Positions 43,977-53,231 of a stretch of 64,000 nt of DNA are shown here, piece after piece. Each line of letters opens with the position of its first letter. The stretch's first letter is position 1. The notes beneath the pieces are model-generated. The model was not told the DNA's origin, did no database searches, and saw only the letters and a program-made list of their open reading frames with translations. The DNA lies in contig NZ_JBEWCD010000002.1 of assembly GCF_040530035.1 (NCBI RefSeq), positions 2,959,793 through 3,023,792 on the forward strand, written 5' to 3'. This DNA comes from Roseibium sp. HPY-6 (GTDB lineage Bacteria; Pseudomonadota; Alphaproteobacteria; Rhizobiales; Stappiaceae). The position numbers were made by a program, and so were the translations under genes.

Positions 43977-45296
43977 ATGAACGCCAGCATGCCGATCAGA
44001 CACACTCAGGCCGAAAGCGATCTCTTCGACCGTTACGACAAGGCAAAATCGTCTTTGGCGGGATCGGTCGCAGTAGCGGCGCTTCGGGAAGCCGCCGTTG
44101 ATCAGATCCGCGACCAGGGACTGCCGCACCGCCGGGTTGAGGAATATAAGTACACCGACTTGCGCGCTTTCCTGAAGGCGGCCGCACCCTTGTCGGACGC
44201 AGCCGACCTTGCAGCTGCAAAGAAGCTGCTGGCTGAGCAAAACAGCTACGGTGACCTGGAGCGGCACAAGGTTGTTGTCGCCAACGGGGTTTACGTCGCA
44301 GAACTGTCTGACGGCGATGCGCTGGCGGCCGAAGGCGTAACGATCCAGGATCTGAACGACGTCCTTTCAGGCGAGAACGGGTCGCAGTTCCTTGCAGCAC
44401 CGAAGTCGGGTCTGAGTGACGGACTGCTGGCACTTAACACGGCCTTTGTTCAGGGCGGCGTTGTTGTTGAAGTTGCTGATGGCGCCGATGTGTCGAAACC
44501 TGTCGAACTCGTTCATGTGGCCACATCCGCCGGAGCATTGGTCACGCGTAACCGCGTAAAGGTGGGAACCGGCGCACGCCTGCGGCTTCTGGAAACGTTC
44601 GCTGGCGAAACGGGTGGCGGCGAAGTCAATTCTGTTTTCGATTATCATGTCGCCGACAAGGCTTTCCTCGCCACGACCCGTCTGATCGTTGGCAAGGATG
44701 ACGCGGCGCGGCTTTTCACGTCAGTCGCTACAATTGGCGCGGAAGCCGAATTCAAATCCCTCGGTTTCATGGCCGGTCCGCGTTTTGCCAGGAACCAGCA
44801 ATTCGTCAACTTCACGGGTGAAAACTCAGAGGCGAAGATCTATGGCGTTACGATGGCCGGTGGCGACGATCTGGCTGACCAGACGCTGATCGTCGATCAC
44901 GCCGTTCCTCATTGCAACAGCCGTGAGTTCTTCAAGACCATTCTCGATGGCCGGGCAAAGGGTGTCTATCAGGGCCGAATTAATGTCGCCCAGCATGCGC
45001 AGAAGACCGACGGCGAGATGATGACCCAGGCTCTTCTCCTGTCGGAAGACGCGGAGATGGCGAACAAGCCGGAACTTGAAATCTTCGCGGACGACGTCAT
45101 CTGTGCGCACGGTGCGACGAGCGGACAGATTGACGAGGATCTGCTGTTCTATTTACGTGCGCGCGGTATTCCTGAAGCGGAAGCAAAGACACTTCTGGTT
45201 CTTGCATTCCTGTCGGAAGCAATCGAGGAATATGGCGAAGACGATGTGACGGAAGGCCTCGAAGAACGCGTTCGCGAGTGGCTGGCTGGTCACTAG
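43977..45296 (+). CDS. sufD: Fe-S cluster assembly protein SufD
   Basis: The protein is 439 residues. RRVEEYKYTDLRAFLK near the N-terminus and the SufBD core (VRTRNRVKVGTGARLRLLE-like, FVNFTGENSEAKIYG, DHAVPHCNSREFFKTILDGRAKGVYQGRI-type and CAHGATSGQIDEDLLFYLRARGI) are clear. The conserved His in VDHAVPH supports iron binding at the SufB-SufD interface. The ATG at 43977 is preferred to the TTG at 43959; the gene follows sufC by 14 bases. Confidence 0.95.
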   Translation: MNASMPIRHTQAESDLFDRYDKAKSSLAGSVAVAALREAAVDQIRDQGLPHRRVEEYKYTDLRAFLKAAAPLSDAADLAAAKKLLAEQNSYGDLERHKVVVANGVYVAELSDGDALAAEGVTIQDLNDVLSGENGSQFLAAPKSGLSDGLLALNTAFVQGGVVVEVADGADVSKPVELVHVATSAGALVTRNRVKVGTGARLRLLETFAGETGGGEVNSVFDYHVADKAFLATTRLIVGKDDAARLFTSVATIGAEAEFKSLGFMAGPRFARNQQFVNFTGENSEAKIYGVTMAGGDDLADQTLIVDHAVPHCNSREFFKTILDGRAKGVYQGRINVAQHAQKTDGEMMTQALLLSEDAEMANKPELEIFADDVICAHGATSGQIDEDLLFYLRARGIPEAEAKTLLVLAFLSEAIEEYGEDDVTEGLEERVREWLAGH

Positions 45297-45334
45297 GCTG
45301 CGTTGGGGCAAACGGAAATAAGGAGCAGCGCCGC

Positions 45335-46591
45335 ATGACCGTCGCGACTGCAGAACGAGCACCTCAGATTTCAGGCTACGATGTGGAGGCCGTACGGCGC
45401 GACTTCCCGATCCTTTCACGGGAAGTCTACGGCAAGCCGCTTGTCTACCTGGACAACGGCGCCTCGGCGCAAAAGCCTAATGCTGTGATCGATGCCGTTA
45501 CGAAGGCCTATTCGGAGGAATACGCCAACGTCCATCGCGGCCTGCACTTCCTGTCCAATACGGCAACGGACAATTATGAGGCGGCACGTGAAAAAGTCCG
45601 AAGGTTCCTGAACGCCAAATCGGTTGACGAGGTGGTCTTCACAAAATCAACCACAGAGGCGATCAACCTTGTCTCCTACGGGCTTGGTCCGGATTTTTTC
45701 GGTGAAGGCGACGAAATCGTGCTCTCGATCATGGAGCACCATTCCAACATTGTGCCCTGGCATTTCCATCGTGAACGGCACGGCTCGGTTCTGAAATGGG
45801 TGTATGTGCGCGAGGACGGCACGTTCGACCTCGACGCGTTCGTGGACGCACTGACCGACCGGACGAAACTTGTCGCGATCACGCACATGTCCAACGTGCT
45901 AGGCACCGTCGTACCGATCAAGGAAATCTGCGAGATCGCGCACGAACGGGGCATCCAGGTTCTGGTCGACGGCAGCCAGGCAGCAGTCCACATGCCCGTG
46001 GACGTCCAGGATCTTGGCTGCGACTACTACGTCTTTACCGGCCACAAGGTCTATGGGCCGTCAGGCATCGGTGTGCTTTGGGGCAAACCGGAAAGGCTCG
46101 ACGCACTGCGTCCCTTCAACGGCGGCGGCGAGATGATCCTGGATGTTGCGGAAGACGTTATCACTTACAACGACCCGCCGCACCGGTTCGAAGCTGGAAC
46201 GCCGCCGATTGTTCAGGCAATCGGTCTCGGAGCTGCGCTTGACTACATGGATTCGATTGGCCGCGAAAACATCGCGAAGCACGAAGAGGATCTGAAGGAC
46301 TACGCCCATCAGAAACTCAGGGAGATCAACTCGCTCAGGATATTCGGTGATGCGCCGGGCAAAGGCGCGATCGTATCTTTCGAAATCGAAGGCGCACATG
46401 CGCATGATGTCGCGACGATTATCGACCGCGCTGGTGTCGCGGTAAGGGCAGGGACCCATTGCGCGCAACCGCTCTTGGCAAGATACGGCGTAACGTCTAC
46501 ATGTCGTGCAAGCTTTGGGCTCTATAATACGCGTGATGAAGTGGACGCACTTTACGAAGCCCTTTTAAAAGCGCAGAGTTTTTTCGGGTAA
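45335..46591 (+). CDS. sufS: Cysteine desulfurase SufS (group II)
   Basis: The protein is 418 residues. The PLP lysine is K238 in FTGHKVYGPSGIG, and the catalytic Cys is C390 in STCRASFGLYNT; EHHSNIVPW and RAGTHCAQPL are also typical. It provides persulfide to the SUF scaffold, usually through SufE or SufU; neither is in this window. AAGGAG lies 9 bases before the ATG at 45335. Confidence 0.95.
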   Translation: MTVATAERAPQISGYDVEAVRRDFPILSREVYGKPLVYLDNGASAQKPNAVIDAVTKAYSEEYANVHRGLHFLSNTATDNYEAAREKVRRFLNAKSVDEVVFTKSTTEAINLVSYGLGPDFFGEGDEIVLSIMEHHSNIVPWHFHRERHGSVLKWVYVREDGTFDLDAFVDALTDRTKLVAITHMSNVLGTVVPIKEICEIAHERGIQVLVDGSQAAVHMPVDVQDLGCDYYVFTGHKVYGPSGIGVLWGKPERLDALRPFNGGGEMILDVAEDVITYNDPPHRFEAGTPPIVQAIGLGAALDYMDSIGRENIAKHEEDLKDYAHQKLREINSLRIFGDAPGKGAIVSFEIEGAHAHDVATIIDRAGVAVRAGTHCAQPLLARYGVTSTCRASFGLYNTRDEVDALYEALLKAQSFFG

Positions 46592-46604
46592 GGACGGACC
46601 CAGG

Positions 46605-47000
46605 ATGGAAAACGTGACAACAATCGACACGGCTGCCGATGGCGCTGAGCTGCAGGCGGAAGTTTCGGCCAAGACTGCAATCCCAAGCGATGAGCTTGAT
46701 CGCCTGACGACTGATATCGTCGGTGCATTGAAGTCAGTTTACGATCCCGAGATTCCCTGCGATATCTATGAGCTGGGCCTGATTTACAAGGTCGATATCG
46801 AAGATGATCGCTCGATCAATATCGATATGACCCTTACAGCACCGGGGTGTCCGGTTGCGGGCGAAATGCCGGGATGGGTTGAAAATGCGGTTTCCGCAGT
46901 CGCAGGCGTCGGTCCGGTCAATGTCGATATGGTGTTCGACCCGCCCTGGACGCCGGATCGCATGTCGGACGAAGCGAAAGTTGCGCTCAACTGGTATTGA
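46605..47000 (+). CDS. sufT: SUF assembly protein, SufT/MIP18-like (DUF59)
   Basis: The protein is 131 residues. The DUF59 core is VYDPEIPCDIYELGLIYKVD, MTLTAPGCPVAGEMP with a conserved Cys, and VFDPPWTPDRMSDEAK. SufT-like proteins help mature Fe-S proteins, especially lipoyl synthase and aconitase in bacteria. It begins 13 bases after sufS. Confidence 0.92.
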   Translation: MENVTTIDTAADGAELQAEVSAKTAIPSDELDRLTTDIVGALKSVYDPEIPCDIYELGLIYKVDIEDDRSINIDMTLTAPGCPVAGEMPGWVENAVSAVAGVGPVNVDMVFDPPWTPDRMSDEAKVALNWY

Positions 47001-47073
47001 GTTCGATACCTTTTATCCGATAAGCTGAACACCTATATCAGGTTTTGGTGACTTGGAGCAGAACGAGGACCAA

Positions 47074-47454
47074 ATGGCCGCTGCCGGAAAATTCAAGGTT
47101 ATGAGTATGACCGATACCGCTGCAGAGCGGGTGAGGGAACTTGTCGAAAATGCAGACAAGAACGCCGTTGGCTTGCGTGTCGGCATCAAGAAAGGTGGCT
47201 GTGCCGGCATGGAATACACCATGGATCTGGTGGAAGATGCCAAGCCCGGTGACGATGTGATCGAGGACAAGGGAGCAAAACTCTTTATTGATCCTTCAGC
47301 CGTTCTGTTTCTGCTTGGTACTGAGATGGACTTCGAAGTCACCAAGTTCCGGTCCGGTTTCATTTTCAAGAATCCGAACGAAGTGTCAGCGTGCGGTTGC
47401 GGAGAATCCGTTTCGCTACAGGCAGCAGACGCCGGTGCGCTGAACGCAAACTGA
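47074..47454 (+). CDS. sufA: A-type Fe-S carrier (SufA/HesB family)
   Basis: The protein is 126 residues. The three carrier cysteines are visible: GGCAGMEYT, then CGCGESV (Cys-x-Cys) near the C-terminus. It takes clusters from SufBCD to target proteins. The ATG at 47074 follows GAGGA. A second A-type carrier, ErpA, lies at 56098-56439. Confidence 0.93.
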   Translation: MAAAGKFKVMSMTDTAAERVRELVENADKNAVGLRVGIKKGGCAGMEYTMDLVEDAKPGDDVIEDKGAKLFIDPSAVLFLLGTEMDFEVTKFRSGFIFKNPNEVSACGCGESVSLQAADAGALNAN

Positions 47455-47485
47455 CACGACCCGGTATTCTCCCAGAAAGCATTCC

Positions 47486-48160
47486 ATGAGATTATTCGAG
47501 CGGCTCAAGTCCGACGCGGCAGAGCAATGGGTCGATTACACCCAACACACCTTTGTTGAAGAGCTCGGTAAAGGCGCGTTGCCTCTTGCGTGTTTCAAAC
47601 ACTATCTGGTGCAGGATTATCTGTTCCTGATTCAGTTTGCCAGAGCCTATGCGCTCGGCATCTACAAGAGCCCGACGGTAGCCGACATGCGCCACTCTCT
47701 GGAAGGGGTGAAGGCCATTCTTGATGTGGAACTCGAGCTTCATATCGAGATTTGTGAACGCTGGGGGATGCAGCGCAAGGACATCGAACAAGCTCCTGAA
47801 GACACGCCAACCATGGCCTACACGCGGTTCGTTCTCGACGCGGGCATGGCGGGTGATCTGCTGGACCTTCAGGCCGCTCTTGCCCCCTGTATCATCGGGT
47901 ATGCCGAGATTGGCAAACGCCTTCACATGATGGGCTGCGATAAGCCGGACAATCCTTACCAGCGCTGGATACAGGAATACGCAAGCGCAGGCTATCAGGA
48001 TCTGGCTCAGGGTTTTGAAAGCTGGTTTGAAGACACCTCGGCCAAAGTGCTCACGGAACACCGGTATCCGCGTGTTTTGTCTTTGTTTGAGAAAGCCTGC
48101 CGGTTGGAAAGCGATTTCTGGCAGATGGGGCTAAACGTTACGAAAGCACCGGAAAGCTAA
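47486..48160 (+). CDS. tenA: TenA family aminopyrimidine aminohydrolase
   Basis: The protein is 224 residues, all-helical. The catalytic Cys is C135 in ALAPCIIGYAEIG, as in the TenA_C group. YLVQDYLFLIQFARAYA and FEKACRLESDFWQMG are family blocks. TenA salvages degraded thiamine by hydrolysing aminomethyl-pyrimidine. It follows sufA by 31 bases; no TPP riboswitch is seen and no other thiamine gene is near, so it may be read through from the SUF operon. Confidence 0.9.
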   Translation: MRLFERLKSDAAEQWVDYTQHTFVEELGKGALPLACFKHYLVQDYLFLIQFARAYALGIYKSPTVADMRHSLEGVKAILDVELELHIEICERWGMQRKDIEQAPEDTPTMAYTRFVLDAGMAGDLLDLQAALAPCIIGYAEIGKRLHMMGCDKPDNPYQRWIQEYASAGYQDLAQGFESWFEDTSAKVLTEHRYPRVLSLFEKACRLESDFWQMGLNVTKAPES

Positions 48161-48203
48161 GGCGTATGGTGCAAGCTTCGGTGAAGATCGGGCCCCAAAA
48201 AAC

Positions 48204-49265
48204 CTACGCGACGTTTTCTTCGTCATTGGCTGCCGACAGATCAACTTCTGTTTTGACCAGGTTGCGCCCGGCATTTTTGGCGGCATAGAGCGCTTCGTCG
48301 GCACGTGAAACTATGGAATGAGCTGTATCCATACTTTCGAAGGTTGCAATTCCCACCGAAATTGTTACTCGTCCGAGGTTTTCCCCTGTGGATCTTTTGA
48401 CCAGTTCCTTCGACATGACAGCCGCACGAATTTTTTCGCCTATCTCAATTGCTTCCTCAAGATTGCATTGCGGCAGGATAATTGAGAACTCTTCACCGCC
48501 ATATCGGCACGCAATGTCTTGGGTCTTGATGTTCTGCTTTACGGCCAGTGCGACAAGGCGCAGAACCTGATCACCGGTCTGGTGACCGTAGGTGTCGTTG
48601 AACTTCTTGAAATGATCGATATCAGTCATCAAAAGCGCAAAGCTTCGACCGCTCTCTTTTGACTGATCAATGATTTTTTCAATCGAGACTTCGAAGTGTT
48701 TGCGATTGTTGAGAGTGGTCAACTCGTCTGTCAGCGATTCGTACCTGATCGCCTCGAGAGAGGATTGAAGGTTCTCGATGTGCTTTTTGGATTCAAGAAG
48801 CTGGCTCTCAAGCTTTCTGTTCGAGGCAACGGCATTCTGTGTCGACTTCACCAGATGCGTGACGTACATGTGAAGCTTCTGCGGATCTTGAATTTCTTTG
48901 ATCTTTTCGCCGGCTTGCTCGAGCGCATTGCCGTAGTCGGATGTTGCATCAGCGCTCAGTTTCAGAGAATCGATCAGCTCCTCAACTTCACGCGACACCC
49001 GTGTTCCAACTTCGTCGAGCCGGTCACCAAGTCGTGTCGGTGAGAGAAAACGGCCGTAGAGGTTCAGCATTTCATCGGTGCTGATCCGGCCATTGCTTTT
49101 GATCGTGTCGTTGATGGCACGATTAAGGCCTTGATTGTATCCAGCAGAATACGTGTACCAAAGCTCGTAAGAGCGAGGATAGGCAGGAAGCGTGTTTTTT
49201 CTTATGTAACCAATAGCGGATTCACCATATTTGATGGTCCGGTTATGGTCGTCTTCATCCGACAT
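48204..49265 (-). CDS. GGDEF diguanylate cyclase
   Basis: The protein is 353 residues without membrane segments. An N-terminal helical domain (about 1-130, IKYGESAIGYIRKNTLPAYP) leads through a coiled coil (about 145-175) to a GGDEF domain. The active site reads GGEEF at 256-260, so cyclic-di-GMP synthesis is likely. The inhibitory site that normally reads RxxD reads KTQD at 247-250, so product feedback may be weak. The conserved N-terminal domain probably senses an input that is not identifiable here. Confidence 0.92.
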   Translation of the reverse strand: MSDEDDHNRTIKYGESAIGYIRKNTLPAYPRSYELWYTYSAGYNQGLNRAINDTIKSNGRISTDEMLNLYGRFLSPTRLGDRLDEVGTRVSREVEELIDSLKLSADATSDYGNALEQAGEKIKEIQDPQKLHMYVTHLVKSTQNAVASNRKLESQLLESKKHIENLQSSLEAIRYESLTDELTTLNNRKHFEVSIEKIIDQSKESGRSFALLMTDIDHFKKFNDTYGHQTGDQVLRLVALAVKQNIKTQDIACRYGGEEFSIILPQCNLEEAIEIGEKIRAAVMSKELVKRSTGENLGRVTISVGIATFESMDTAHSIVSRADEALYAAKNAGRNLVKTEVDLSAANDEENVA

Positions 49266-49387
49266 AAAACTTCTCTCAACTCAGCCATGCGAATCCGCCC
49301 CACACGGTCACAAGCTCAGGTTCCAAAGTCGGATGGAAGTTTTAATGAGCGGTTAAGCTTAAGGGATTTCCCGCATTTAAATTAACG

Positions 49388-50830
49388 CTACGACGCCTTT
49401 TTCGGACGCGGCTCACGGAGCAAAAACGCTGGAATGTGAACGCCAGGACTGAAAGCCGGTTCAAACTTGTCGCTTTTCGGCTTTTTGTTCGCGGATTTTT
49501 GCGGGATCTCAGAGACTGATGCCTGGTTGATCACGTCCTGTTGCTCCTGTTTGACATCAGTTTCTGCGTTGCGCTGCCTGGATTGCGCGCGCCGTTGGCG
49601 TGGCGCCTTTGCCTGCGATGCGTCGTTGTCGTTGCTGGATTCATTTTTCGCGTTCTTGCCTGACTTCCGTCTCGCCTTACGCTCCTTCGCCGCCGCCTCG
49701 AAATCTATCGGATCACCCAGCCAGTCAATCGACTGTTTGATCAGCTCTTCGATCGCGTCGAGATACTTTTTGTCCTCACCGGTAACCAGCGTGTATGCCG
49801 TGCCACTGCGGCCGGCCCGACCCGTGCGGCCAATACGGTGCACATAGTCTTCCGCGTTGCTCGGCACGTCGTAATTGAAGACGTGACTGACCTCTGGAAT
49901 ATCGAGGCCACGTGCGGCCACATCGCTGGCCACCAGGAGCTTGATGTTCCCTTTGCGGAAATTATCCAGCATCATCATGCGGGTACGCTGGTCCATGTCA
50001 CCGTGAAGCGTTCCGACGTTGTATTCGTGGCGTTCAAGCGAACGGAAAAGCGTCGAAACGTCTCTTTTGCGATTACAGAAAACGATCGCGTTCTGAAGGT
50101 CTTCAGCGCCTTCAAGCAATTCACGCAGGGCTGCGCGTTTTTCGTAATCCTTGGAGGCAGCTGCCCTTAGACGCTGACTGACATTTTCTGCAGTGGATGA
50201 GGTGGGCGCGACTTCGATACGGGCAGGATTTTGCAGGAATGTATCGGTCAGCCGTTGAATTTCAGGCGGCATCGTCGCTGAAAAGAACAGGGTCTGACGC
50301 GTGAACGGAATCAGTTTGCAGATCCGTTCGATATCGGGAATGAAGCCCATGTCCAGCATGCGGTCCGCCTCGTCGATGACAAGGATTTCCACGCCCTGCA
50401 GCAGCAACTTGCCGCGTTCGAAATGATCCAGCAGACGACCAGGAGTGGCAATCAGCACGTCTGTACCGCGGTCCAGCTTTCTGTCCTGCTCCGCGAACGA
50501 TACGCCGCCGATCAATAGAGCAACGTTCAGCTTGTGGTTCGTGCCGTATTTTTCGAAATTTTCTTCAACCTGCGCCGCCAGCTCGCGTGTCGGCTCCAGG
50601 ATAAGCGTTCTCGGCATCCGCGCGCGGGCGCGGCCCTTTTCGAGAAGCGTCAACATCGGCAATGTGAAACTGGCGGTCTTGCCGGTTCCCGTCTGCGCGA
50701 TCCCGAGTATGTCGCGCCGCTCCAGGACCTGGGGGATTGCTCCTGCCTGGATTGCTGTGGGTTCCTTATAACCTGCTGCATCAACTGCAGAGAGGACCTT
50801 CTCGCTAAGACCGAGAGTATCAAATGACAT
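49388..50830 (-). CDS. DEAD-box RNA helicase (RhlE-like)
   Basis: The protein is 480 residues. The Q motif, AQTGTGKT (45-52), PTRELAAQ, TPGRLLDHF, VIDEADRMLDMGF, SATMP, ARGLDIP and HRIGRTGRAG are all present in order. A Lys/Arg/Gln-rich tail of about 100 residues follows, likely for RNA binding. These helicases remodel structured RNA and act in ribosome assembly and cold adaptation. The ATG at 50830 gives a normal start; an upstream extension of 61 residues looks non-coding. Confidence 0.93.
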   Translation of the reverse strand: MSFDTLGLSEKVLSAVDAAGYKEPTAIQAGAIPQVLERRDILGIAQTGTGKTASFTLPMLTLLEKGRARARMPRTLILEPTRELAAQVEENFEKYGTNHKLNVALLIGGVSFAEQDRKLDRGTDVLIATPGRLLDHFERGKLLLQGVEILVIDEADRMLDMGFIPDIERICKLIPFTRQTLFFSATMPPEIQRLTDTFLQNPARIEVAPTSSTAENVSQRLRAAASKDYEKRAALRELLEGAEDLQNAIVFCNRKRDVSTLFRSLERHEYNVGTLHGDMDQRTRMMMLDNFRKGNIKLLVASDVAARGLDIPEVSHVFNYDVPSNAEDYVHRIGRTGRAGRSGTAYTLVTGEDKKYLDAIEELIKQSIDWLGDPIDFEAAAKERKARRKSGKNAKNESSNDNDASQAKAPRQRRAQSRQRNAETDVKQEQQDVINQASVSEIPQKSANKKPKSDKFEPAFSPGVHIPAFLLREPRPKKAS

Positions 50831-51185
50831 GGAGCGTTTTGCCCGGATGTTGTGGTAATAACAATACGGCACTTGGCAAACCGCCAGCGCCGTTGTGCGC
50901 ACACTACAGTTACGGGTGCTGGTGTCAATGCGCCGAAGTGGTAAAATTCCAGGAAAATCGAGTATTTCCGGGAAGGAATTGCCATTGCAGTTAATAATGC
51001 AGGCACCAAGCACTAGAACCTCTGCTTCTAGGACATAGTGCCTGCCGCAATATTAAGCAAAGTTATCGTTGATTTCAGAAACAAACGATCTCACGCAAGT
51101 GCGAAAAAGCCATGATCTTGTTCAAACAAGAGCTTCGGCAATCATGTCGTCTCTTTGTTTTGCGTCTGGGTGAGATACGCAGACT
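50831..51185. other. Intergenic region between parE and the helicase, with a structured element
   Basis: No gene is seen. It contains the helicase leader and a two-tier inverted repeat at 51001-51043. Confidence 0.5.
51001..51043 (-). repeat. Two-tier inverted repeat upstream of the helicase gene
   Basis: Outer arms AGGCAC/GTGCCT and inner arms CTAGAA/TTCTAG are separated by symmetric 6-base internal loops, with a 7-base apical loop. No T run follows in either direction, so it is not a plain terminator. It may be a structured leader of the helicase mRNA or the 3' end of the parE message. Confidence 0.55.
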
Positions 51186-53231
51186 TCAGATATCAAGATC
51201 GTCGGCGAATTCAGCATTTTCCTGAATAAACCTGAACCGGGCTTCCGGTTTGTTGCCCATGAGGCGTTCAACCGTGTCGTTCGTTGTGCCGATTTCCGCC
51301 TCGTCTACGTCGACCTTCAGCATAGACCGTTTGGCCGGGTCCATCGTCGTTTCCTTCAATTGCGCCGGCAGCATTTCGCCAAGACCCTTGAAGCGGCCGA
51401 TTTCGACTTTTGATTTTCCCTTGAATGCTGTCTCGAGCAATTCGTCCTTGTGGGCATCGTCGCGGGCATAGAGCGTCTTTCCGCCCTGGCTGAGCCGATA
51501 GAGCGGCGGGACAGCCAGGTAAAGGTGGCCACCGCGAATAAGCTCGGGCATCTCGCGGTAAAAAAAGGTAATGAGAAGCGATGCGATATGAGCGCCGTCC
51601 ACATCGGCATCGGTCATGATCACAATCTTTTCGTAGCGCAGATCTGGTTCTCTGTATTGCGACCGTGTTCCGCAGCCTAGCGCTTGTATCAGGTCTGCAA
51701 GCTGTTGGTTGGCGACCAGTTTGTCTCTGCCGGCATTTGCAACGTTCAGGATTTTTCCCCGGAGTGGAAGGACAGCCTGGTTTGAGCGGTTACGGGCCTG
51801 TTTTGCCGAGCCACCCGCGGAATCTCCCTCCACGATGAAGAGCTCGGTTCCATCCGACTGGTTGGCTGAACAATCCGCCAGCTTGCCGGGCAGGCGCAGT
51901 TTCCTGACCGCAGATTTGCGCGCGACGTCCTTTTCCTGCCGCCTGCGGAGCCTTTCGTCGGCCCGGTCGATCACCCATTCCAGCAGCTTGTTCGCCTGGT
52001 TCGGCGATGCTGTCAGCCAGTGGTCAAAGGCATCGCGAACTGCGGTTTCAGTTACACGCGTCGCCTCATTTGTCGCCAGCTTGTCTTTGGTCTGGCCAAC
52101 GAATTCCGGCTCACGAATGAAAACGGACAACATCCCGCCCGCCGATGTCATGACATCGTCGCCGGTGATGATGCTGGCTTTCTTGTTGTTCGTGAGTTCA
52201 CCATAGGCTTTCAACCCGCGCAGCAGCGCATAACGAAAACCAGCCTCGTGCGTACCGCCCTCGGGCGTTGGAACGGTGTTGCAGTAGGAGTTCACGAAGC
52301 CGTCTCCGGCAAACCAGTTGACCGCCCATTCGACCGACCCATGCTTGCCGGTCTTGTCCGTGCGGCCCGCGAATATTTCATCAACGACACGCCGCTCGGT
52401 GGTCAGGCGCTCGGCAAGAAAATCTTTCAGACCGCCAGGAAAGTGAAAAACGGCCTCCGTCGGCGTTTCGTCTTTGCCGGTAATCAGATCGGCGGAACAA
52501 TGCCACCGGATCTCGACGCCGCCAAAGAGATAGGCTTTGGAGCGTGCCATCTTGAGCAAGCGGGCAGGCTGGAACCTGGCACCTTTGCCGAAGATTTCCT
52601 CATCAGGCTTGAACCTTACAAGCGTGCCGCGGCGATTCTGGGTATCACCGACCATTTCCAGCGGCCCTTGCGGGTGACCCCGGCGAAAGGTCTGCCGGTA
52701 GAGTTTTCGGCTTCTTGCGACCTCAACCACAAGTTCTTCCGACAGCGCATTGACAACAGACACACCGACGCCGTGCAGTCCCCCCGATGTCTCGTAGACC
52801 TTGCTGTCGAATTTGCCGCCTGCATGAAGCGTCGTCATGATCACTTCAAGAGCGGATTTGTCCTTGAACTTGGGGTGGGGGTCAACGGGAATGCCGCGTC
52901 CGTTATCTACTATGGTGAGATAACCATCGGTGGAGAGTGAAACATCGATCCAGGTCGCGTGGCCGGCAACGGCTTCGTCCATCGAGTTATCGATGACTTC
53001 CGCAAAAAGGTGATGGAGCGCTTTCTCGTCAGTACCGCCAATATACATTCCCGGGCGGCGGCGGACGGGTTCCAGGCCCTCAAGAACCTCGATATCGGCA
53101 GCGGAGTAGTCTTCAGTCACGGCGACGGGAGCAGGCGTGCGTGTTTTGGATGGGGCCGCTTTCGGGGCGTCATCGTTCATCGGTGTTGAAATCGCCGCAT
53201 TGCCAGCAAATAGGTCGTCTTTTGCACTCAT
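51186..53231 (-). CDS. parE: DNA topoisomerase IV subunit B
   Basis: The protein is 681 residues. The GHKL ATPase has GMYIGG, DNGRGIPVD and GLHGVGVSVVNALS. The TOPRIM domain has EGDSAGG and DADVDGAHI, and the C-terminal GDSAGG-to-RFKGLGEM region is complete, ending AEFADDLDI. With ParC it decatenates replicated chromosomes. The ATG at 53231 is preferred to a start 17 codons upstream. Confidence 0.95.
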   Translation of the reverse strand: MSAKDDLFAGNAAISTPMNDDAPKAAPSKTRTPAPVAVTEDYSAADIEVLEGLEPVRRRPGMYIGGTDEKALHHLFAEVIDNSMDEAVAGHATWIDVSLSTDGYLTIVDNGRGIPVDPHPKFKDKSALEVIMTTLHAGGKFDSKVYETSGGLHGVGVSVVNALSEELVVEVARSRKLYRQTFRRGHPQGPLEMVGDTQNRRGTLVRFKPDEEIFGKGARFQPARLLKMARSKAYLFGGVEIRWHCSADLITGKDETPTEAVFHFPGGLKDFLAERLTTERRVVDEIFAGRTDKTGKHGSVEWAVNWFAGDGFVNSYCNTVPTPEGGTHEAGFRYALLRGLKAYGELTNNKKASIITGDDVMTSAGGMLSVFIREPEFVGQTKDKLATNEATRVTETAVRDAFDHWLTASPNQANKLLEWVIDRADERLRRRQEKDVARKSAVRKLRLPGKLADCSANQSDGTELFIVEGDSAGGSAKQARNRSNQAVLPLRGKILNVANAGRDKLVANQQLADLIQALGCGTRSQYREPDLRYEKIVIMTDADVDGAHIASLLITFFYREMPELIRGGHLYLAVPPLYRLSQGGKTLYARDDAHKDELLETAFKGKSKVEIGRFKGLGEMLPAQLKETTMDPAKRSMLKVDVDEAEIGTTNDTVERLMGNKPEARFRFIQENAEFADDLDI

